The translations under genes were made by a program, and so were the position numbers. A stretch of DNA of 8,555 nucleotides from an uncultured beta proteobacterium (GTDB lineage Bacteria; Pseudomonadota; Gammaproteobacteria; Burkholderiales; SG8-39): positions 1 through 8,555 of the forward strand of contig CAIPUP010000304.1 of the NCBI GenBank assembly GCA_903868285.1. Direction: 5' to 3'. The notes under the pieces were generated by a model. The model searched no databases. It was not told where the DNA came from and saw only the letters and a list, made by a program, of their open reading frames with translations. Of this stretch, positions 5,266 to 8,555 are shown piece by piece. Position 1 is the first letter of the stretch; every line of letters starts with the position of its first letter.

Positions 5266-5930
5266 GCCTGGGCGGGGGCGAGACCCGCGCTGGCAAATTG
5301 CAGGATCGCCGGCAGGTGCTGCGCGAAGCTGCGCAGGCTGTGATCACCGCCTTGCACCACCACTTGCTGCGCCCCGGCATAGCGCGCCACCGCCTGGCGG
5401 TAGTCGAGGACTTCGTCGCCGGTTTCCAGCAACAGCAGGTACCGCGAGGGCGTGGGCAGCTCCACCCACAGCGATTGCCATTGCGCCAGATGCGTCTCGT
5501 CCAGCAGATAAGTCTCGGCGGTGTAGAGGTTTTGCTGCGGGCCAAGATAAGGCCGCAGACCAATGTGCGGATCGACCGCCGGATTGATCAGCACCGCACG
5601 CAGGTCATGCCGCTCGGCCAGCCAGGTGGCGTAGTACCCCCCAAGCGAAGAACCAATCAGCGTTGGCAGCAGGCCCTCGCTGCGCGCGGCGGCGATGGCC
5701 TGCTCGGCCACAGCGATGGCAGCTTGCGGCAGATGCGGCAATGCCGGGCAGGCACAGGCCTGCGGCAAGCCCTGTTGCTGCAACCACTGCTGCAGCTGCC
5801 GGGCCTTGGTCGAGGCCGGTGCGGAATTGAAACCGTGCAGATAGATCAACCGGCAGCGGTGTGCGGCCGAAGTCAATTGATCCGCCGCAAGGTGATCCGC
5901 AGCGAGGTGATTCGTAGCAAGCGAACTCAT
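5262..5930 (-). CDS. yqiA: YqiA/YcfP family alpha/beta-fold hydrolase
   Basis: A 222-residue esterase-like protein. YLHGFNSAP (30-38) forms the oxyanion-hole strand, GSSLGG (93-98) is the nucleophile elbow with Ser95, GDEVLDY (171-177) supplies Asp172 and GGDHSL (194-199) supplies His197, so the triad is intact. E. coli YqiA has esterase activity on acyl-CoA and short esters in vitro; the natural substrate is not settled. ATG 5930 overlaps the mpl stop as ATGA, so the two genes are coupled. The first ~27 residues are an extension not usual for the family, which tends to begin right at the M-I-x-Y-L-H-G strand. The extension contains three in-frame pentapeptide repeats. A TTG at residue 28 would give the typical start, but the overlap favours 5930. 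The stop shares CTAG with the AI-2E gene. Confidence 0.88.
   Translation of the reverse strand: MSSLATNHLAADHLAADQLTSAAHRCRLIYLHGFNSAPASTKARQLQQWLQQQGLPQACACPALPHLPQAAIAVAEQAIAAARSEGLLPTLIGSSLGGYYATWLAERHDLRAVLINPAVDPHIGLRPYLGPQQNLYTAETYLLDETHLAQWQSLWVELPTPSRYLLLLETGDEVLDYRQAVARYAGAQQVVVQGGDHSLRSFAQHLPAILQFASAGLAPAQA
5874..5918 (-). repeat. Three 15-bp in-frame tandem repeats in the hydrolase N-terminus
   Basis: Three consecutive 15-base units encode ATNHL, AADHL and AADQL (residues 5-19). The units differ by a few mostly third-position or single-base changes, for example cacctc and caccttg. The length is a multiple of three, so copy-number change would not break the frame. It probably arose by local slippage and accounts for much of the unusual N-terminal extension. 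Confidence 0.7.
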
Positions 5931-7426
5931 GCTGCACCCGGGGTGACAGACAGCGCACGCAGCAACTTGTCATGAATGCCGCCGAAGCCGCCATTGGACA
6001 TCACCAGCAACTGATCACCGGGTCGCGCACTGGCGACGATCTGCGCCACCAATAGGTCAAGATCGTCGGCGCAATGCAGCTTGTCAGCCAACGGTGCCAG
6101 CGCCTGCGCTACATCCCAGCCCAGGCCGCCGGTGTAGCAGAACACCGCATCGGCGCTGCGCAGGCTATCGGGCAGGGCAGCCTTCATCACGCCCAGCTTC
6201 ATGGTATTGGAGCGCGGCTCCAGCACTGCCAGCACGCGCCGACCCGGCAACGCGGTACGCAGGCCCTCGAGCGTGGTCTGGATGGCAGTGGGGTGGTGCG
6301 CGAAGTCGTCCCAGACCGCAATCTCACGCACCGTTCCGCGCAATTCCATACGACGCTTGACGTTGCGAAAGCTGGCGAGCGCGGCAATCGCCTCGGACGG
6401 CGACACACCCACATGACGTGCAGCAGCAATCGCGGCCAGGGCGTTGTGCCGATTGTGCTCACCCATGAGCGACCATTGCACCCAACCCTGCGCTACGCCC
6501 TGGAACAGCACCTCGAAGCCTGCACTGCCGCCGGCGCCATCAGCACTCGCCTGCCAATCGGCCCCTTGGGGGGCATCGACCCGTTGAGTGGAGTTAGCCG
6601 TATTTAAAGGGCTATTAAGCGCAGTTAAATCAGCGTTAGCGGCAGTCGATAGGTTCCCGAAACGTTCCACGGGAGTCCATACGCCACGCCGCAGTACCCG
6701 CTCCAGCGCGCTGTCGGCCGAACCGCCCGGCGACCGGCCACCGGCCTGCACGACGATCCGGCCCGTTCCTGGCACAGTGCGCACGAAGTGATGAAATTGT
6801 GTCTCGATCGCAGCAAGATCAGCGAAGATATCAGCATGATCGAACTCGAGATTGTTCAGGATCGCGGTCCGCGGGCGGTAGTGAACGAACTTGGAACGCT
6901 TGTCGAAAAACGCCGTGTCGTATTCATCTGCTTCGATCACGAATAGCGGTTGCGGCGCGCCAGCGGACGGTGCCGCACCCAGCCGCGCCGAAACGCCAAA
7001 GTTCTCTGGCACGCCGCCAATCAGAAAACCGGGCTGACGGCCGGTGGCTTCCAGTATCCAGGTCAGCATGGCCGTGGTGGTGGTCTTGCCGTGCGTGCCG
7101 GCCACCGCCAGCACCCAACGCTGATGCAATACGTTCTCGGCCAGCCACTGCGGCCCGGAGATGTAGGGCAGGCCGCGATCGAGGATGGCCTCCATCAGCG
7201 GATTGCCGCGCGTCACGACATTACCGATAACCCAAAGATCGGGGGCAATGGCCAGCTGCGAGGCGTCCCAGCCGGAAATCAATTCGATGCCCTGCTGCTC
7301 GAGCTGGGTGCTCATCGGGGGATAGACATTGGCATCGCAACCAGTGACACGATGACCAGCCTGACGCGCCAGCACCGCAATGCCACCCATGAAGGTGCCG
7401 CAGATTCCTAGAATGTGAATATGCAT
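5927..7426 (-). CDS. mpl: UDP-N-acetylmuramate:L-alanyl-gamma-D-glutamyl-meso-diaminopimelate ligase
   Basis: Mpl reattaches recycled murein tripeptide to UDP-MurNAc using ATP, in the cytoplasm. The 499-residue protein has the Mur-ligase order: HIHILGICGTFMGG (2-15) UDP-binding loop, GTHGKTTTT P-loop (110-118), FVIEADEYD (162-170), ILNNLEFDHADIF (189-201), GEHNRHNALAAIAAARHVG (322-340), and the C-terminal domain with DDFAHHPTAI (373-382), LEPRSNTMKLG (402-412) and LLVMSNGGFGGIH (473-485). EPRSNTM and SNGGFGGIH are diagnostic of Mpl over MurC. E. coli Mpl has 457 residues; most of the extra length is a low-complexity insertion at about 257-303. ATG 7426 matches the family start (MHIHILGICGTFMGG) although no Shine-Dalgarno is present; the frame stays open upstream by chance. 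The hydrolase gene is coupled behind it. Confidence 0.96.
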   Translation of the reverse strand: MHIHILGICGTFMGGIAVLARQAGHRVTGCDANVYPPMSTQLEQQGIELISGWDASQLAIAPDLWVIGNVVTRGNPLMEAILDRGLPYISGPQWLAENVLHQRWVLAVAGTHGKTTTTAMLTWILEATGRQPGFLIGGVPENFGVSARLGAAPSAGAPQPLFVIEADEYDTAFFDKRSKFVHYRPRTAILNNLEFDHADIFADLAAIETQFHHFVRTVPGTGRIVVQAGGRSPGGSADSALERVLRRGVWTPVERFGNLSTAANADLTALNSPLNTANSTQRVDAPQGADWQASADGAGGSAGFEVLFQGVAQGWVQWSLMGEHNRHNALAAIAAARHVGVSPSEAIAALASFRNVKRRMELRGTVREIAVWDDFAHHPTAIQTTLEGLRTALPGRRVLAVLEPRSNTMKLGVMKAALPDSLRSADAVFCYTGGLGWDVAQALAPLADKLHCADDLDLLVAQIVASARPGDQLLVMSNGGFGGIHDKLLRALSVTPGAA

Positions 7427-7432
7427 GGCGCG

Positions 7433-7438
7433 ATTGTA
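7433..7438 (-). promoter_or_regulatory. Candidate -10 box (TACAAT) directly before mpl
   Basis: TACAAT matches the -10 consensus at five of six positions and ends six bases before the mpl ATG. A start seven bases downstream would fall on the A of ATG, giving a leaderless transcript, which would fit the missing Shine-Dalgarno. The -35 region is poor (GAATAA at 17 bp), so confidence is low. Confidence 0.3.
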
Positions 7439-7492
7439 GTGGCTGCCCGGCGGGTTTATTCCGGCCCCGGGGTTTGTGCCTGACCCGCTGTG

Positions 7493-7498
7493 TATCAT
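7493..7498 (+). promoter_or_regulatory. Candidate -10 box (TATCAT) for the nucleotidyltransferase-like gene
   Basis: TATCAT lies in the 114-bp gap between divergent mpl and the plus-strand gene and would start transcription about 36 nt before ATG 7541. No convincing -35 hexamer is present, so this is a weak call. Confidence 0.22.
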
Positions 7499-7540
7499 GC
7501 GTCGATCAACCAAGCAGCGCCCGGCCCCAAGAGCAAGGCT

Positions 7541-8194
7541 ATGAGCAAAGACTACCCGCCGCCCCGTACCAGCCTGCGCCAGCATGTGGCCGCCGCAGCG
7601 GCGCGCATCATGGCCGAGGAGGGCGTGGACGACTACGCGCAGGCCAAGCGCAAGGCCGCCAAACGCCTGGGCGCCACCGACAGTCAGTCCCTGCCCGGTA
7701 ACGAGGAAATCGAAGCGGCGCTGCGCAGTTATCAGGCGCTGTATCAGGAAGATGAGCAGCGCGAACGCATTCAGGAAATGCGGGCTGTGGCACTGGATGC
7801 GATGCAGGCGCTGGCCGAATTCCGCCCCTATCTGGCCGGGCCGGTGCTGCGCGGCACTGCGGCGCGCTATGGCGATATCGACCTGCATTTGTTCACCGAT
7901 GATGAGAAGGGCGTCGAGATCTACCTCATCAATGAAGGCATCGAATACGAACTCGAACCGCAACGCCAGGGTGGTGGCAAACAGCGCGCAGCGGTGCTGC
8001 GCTGCGATTGGCAGGACGAGGTACTGCGCCTGAGTGTATTTAGCGCCAATCAGGAACGCGTGCGCAGCCCCTACGGTGAGCGCGCCAATGCCGCGGCATT
8101 GCAACTGCTGCTGGAGGAGCTCGCTGGCGGCACTGACAACAGGGCCCGCGATAGTGCGGCCGACGCGGACTATTTAGCCGAGGATAAATACTGA
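7541..8194 (+). CDS. Nucleotidyltransferase-like conserved hypothetical protein
   Basis: A 217-residue soluble protein. An alpha-helical N-terminal half (about 10-95) has a basic patch (AKRKAAKRLG, 35-44). It is followed by VLRGTAARYGDIDLHLF (102-118), which resembles the nucleotidyltransferase-fold signature G-[ST]...D-x-D (Gly105-Thr106, Asp112, Asp114). The expected third acidic residue is not evident: the candidate strand reads LRLSVFS (162-168). The protein may therefore be a degenerate or non-catalytic member. I recall similar proteins of unknown function beside mpl/tlpA in betaproteobacteria. ATG 7541 is chosen for the preceding AAGAG (7529-7533) at 7 bp; a GTG at 7490 in frame is possible but would overlap the candidate promoter. 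Its stop overlaps the start of the thioredoxin gene by one base, so the two form an operon. The acidic C-terminal tail (about 196-217) looks disordered. Confidence 0.7.
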   Translation: MSKDYPPPRTSLRQHVAAAAARIMAEEGVDDYAQAKRKAAKRLGATDSQSLPGNEEIEAALRSYQALYQEDEQRERIQEMRAVALDAMQALAEFRPYLAGPVLRGTAARYGDIDLHLFTDDEKGVEIYLINEGIEYELEPQRQGGGKQRAAVLRCDWQDEVLRLSVFSANQERVRSPYGERANAAALQLLLEELAGGTDNRARDSAADADYLAEDKY

Positions 8195-8555
8195 TGTCTA
8201 TGTTTTACGGTATGAATGGCCAATTTTGGAGAAAGTTGCGCTGGCCATTGCTGATCTTGAGCGGGCTGGCAGCCATGGCCGCCGGGCTGTGGCTGTATCA
8301 AAGCGTGCTGGCACCGGCGCGCGCCACTGCTGCGGCACTAGCAACGCTGCAAAGTCGCAGCTTTAGCGACCTGACCGAAACCAACCGAACACTGCTGGAC
8401 TGGCAGGGCAAGGTGCGGGTAGTGAATTTCTGGGCGACCTGGTGTGAACCCTGCCGCGAGGAAATCCCGGCGCTGCAACGCGTACAGGCCAAGTTTGCCG
8501 AAAGCGGCCTGGAAACTATCGGCATCTCCATCGATCATGCAGACAAAGTGCAGCA
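8194..8555 (+). CDS. TlpA family thiol:disulfide oxidoreductase, N-terminal part (runs off right edge)
   Basis: 120 residues are visible. A basic N-terminus is followed by one hydrophobic segment (about 18-40) that should act as a signal anchor, placing the rest in the periplasm. The thioredoxin fold then starts: SFSDLTETN (56-64), VRVVNFWATWCEPCREEIP (74-92) with redox Cys84 and Cys87, and TIGISID (108-114). TlpA/ResA-type proteins reduce periplasmic disulfides, often for cytochrome c or cytochrome oxidase maturation. The CEPC active site is a common variant of CPPC. ATG 8194 shares its A with the preceding TGA and has CGAGGA about 10 bp upstream; in-frame ATGs at 8200 and 8212 are alternatives. 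The C-terminal part of the fold lies beyond the window. Confidence 0.9.
   Translation, partial: MSMFYGMNGQFWRKLRWPLLILSGLAAMAAGLWLYQSVLAPARATAAALATLQSRSFSDLTETNRTLLDWQGKVRVVNFWATWCEPCREEIPALQRVQAKFAESGLETIGISIDHADKVQ

Noticed and set aside
7427..8104. Upstream extension of the mpl reading frame by 226 residues
   Set aside because: The family begins MHIHILGICGTFMGG at 7426; the extension is antisense to the nucleotidyltransferase-like gene and is a by-product of GC-rich codon bias.

Overview
The window comes from a GC-rich (about 60% by eye) Gram-negative proteobacterium, most likely a betaproteobacterium. The evidence is a complete mpl gene (murein tripeptide recycling), a YqiA/YcfP-type hydrolase coupled to it, the N-terminus of an RNB-domain ribonuclease of the type found in betaproteobacteria, and a TlpA-type thioredoxin. 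From memory, mpl - yqiA - RNB ribonuclease is a recurring chromosomal order in that class. I could not check this by search.

Layout, left to right. (1) 1-319, minus: N-terminus of an RNB ribonuclease, running off the left edge, with a 150-bp leader that holds a perfect TATAAT box. (2) 470-2971, minus: a four-member cluster, transcribed in the order cupin (2971-2561), truncated HpcH/HpaI aldolase (2548-2312), DUF6282-type metallohydrolase (2284-1328), class II aldolase/adducin protein (1243-470). (3) 3083-5265, plus: a dihydroorotate dehydrogenase-like flavoprotein, diverging from the cupin, with an AI-2E-family membrane protein coupled to it by an ATGA overlap. (4) 7426-5262, minus: mpl followed by the YqiA-type hydrolase, again coupled by ATGA; the hydrolase meets the AI-2E gene tail to tail on one CTAG. 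(5) 7541-8555, plus: a nucleotidyltransferase-like protein and a TlpA-family thioredoxin (running off the right edge) that overlap by one base and diverge from mpl.

Regions 1, 4 and 5 look like conserved housekeeping content. The block at about 320-5261 sits between yqiA and the ribonuclease and looks like an accessory insertion. It combines a flavin oxidoreductase fold related to dihydropyrimidine/dihydroorotate dehydrogenases, an amidohydrolase-like metalloenzyme, a cupin and two aldolase-family proteins. This set could reduce, hydrolyse and then retro-aldol cleave a small cyclic or oxidised substrate. The substrate is unknown and the pathway is inference. The cluster carries a scar: the HpaI aldolase is cut after about 62 residues, and its new C-terminal tail looks like the last beta-strand of an outer-membrane protein, which suggests an internal deletion that removed most of two genes. 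I see no RNA genes, CRISPR arrays, insertion sequences or convincing intrinsic terminators. No gene-free stretch exceeds 300 bases.
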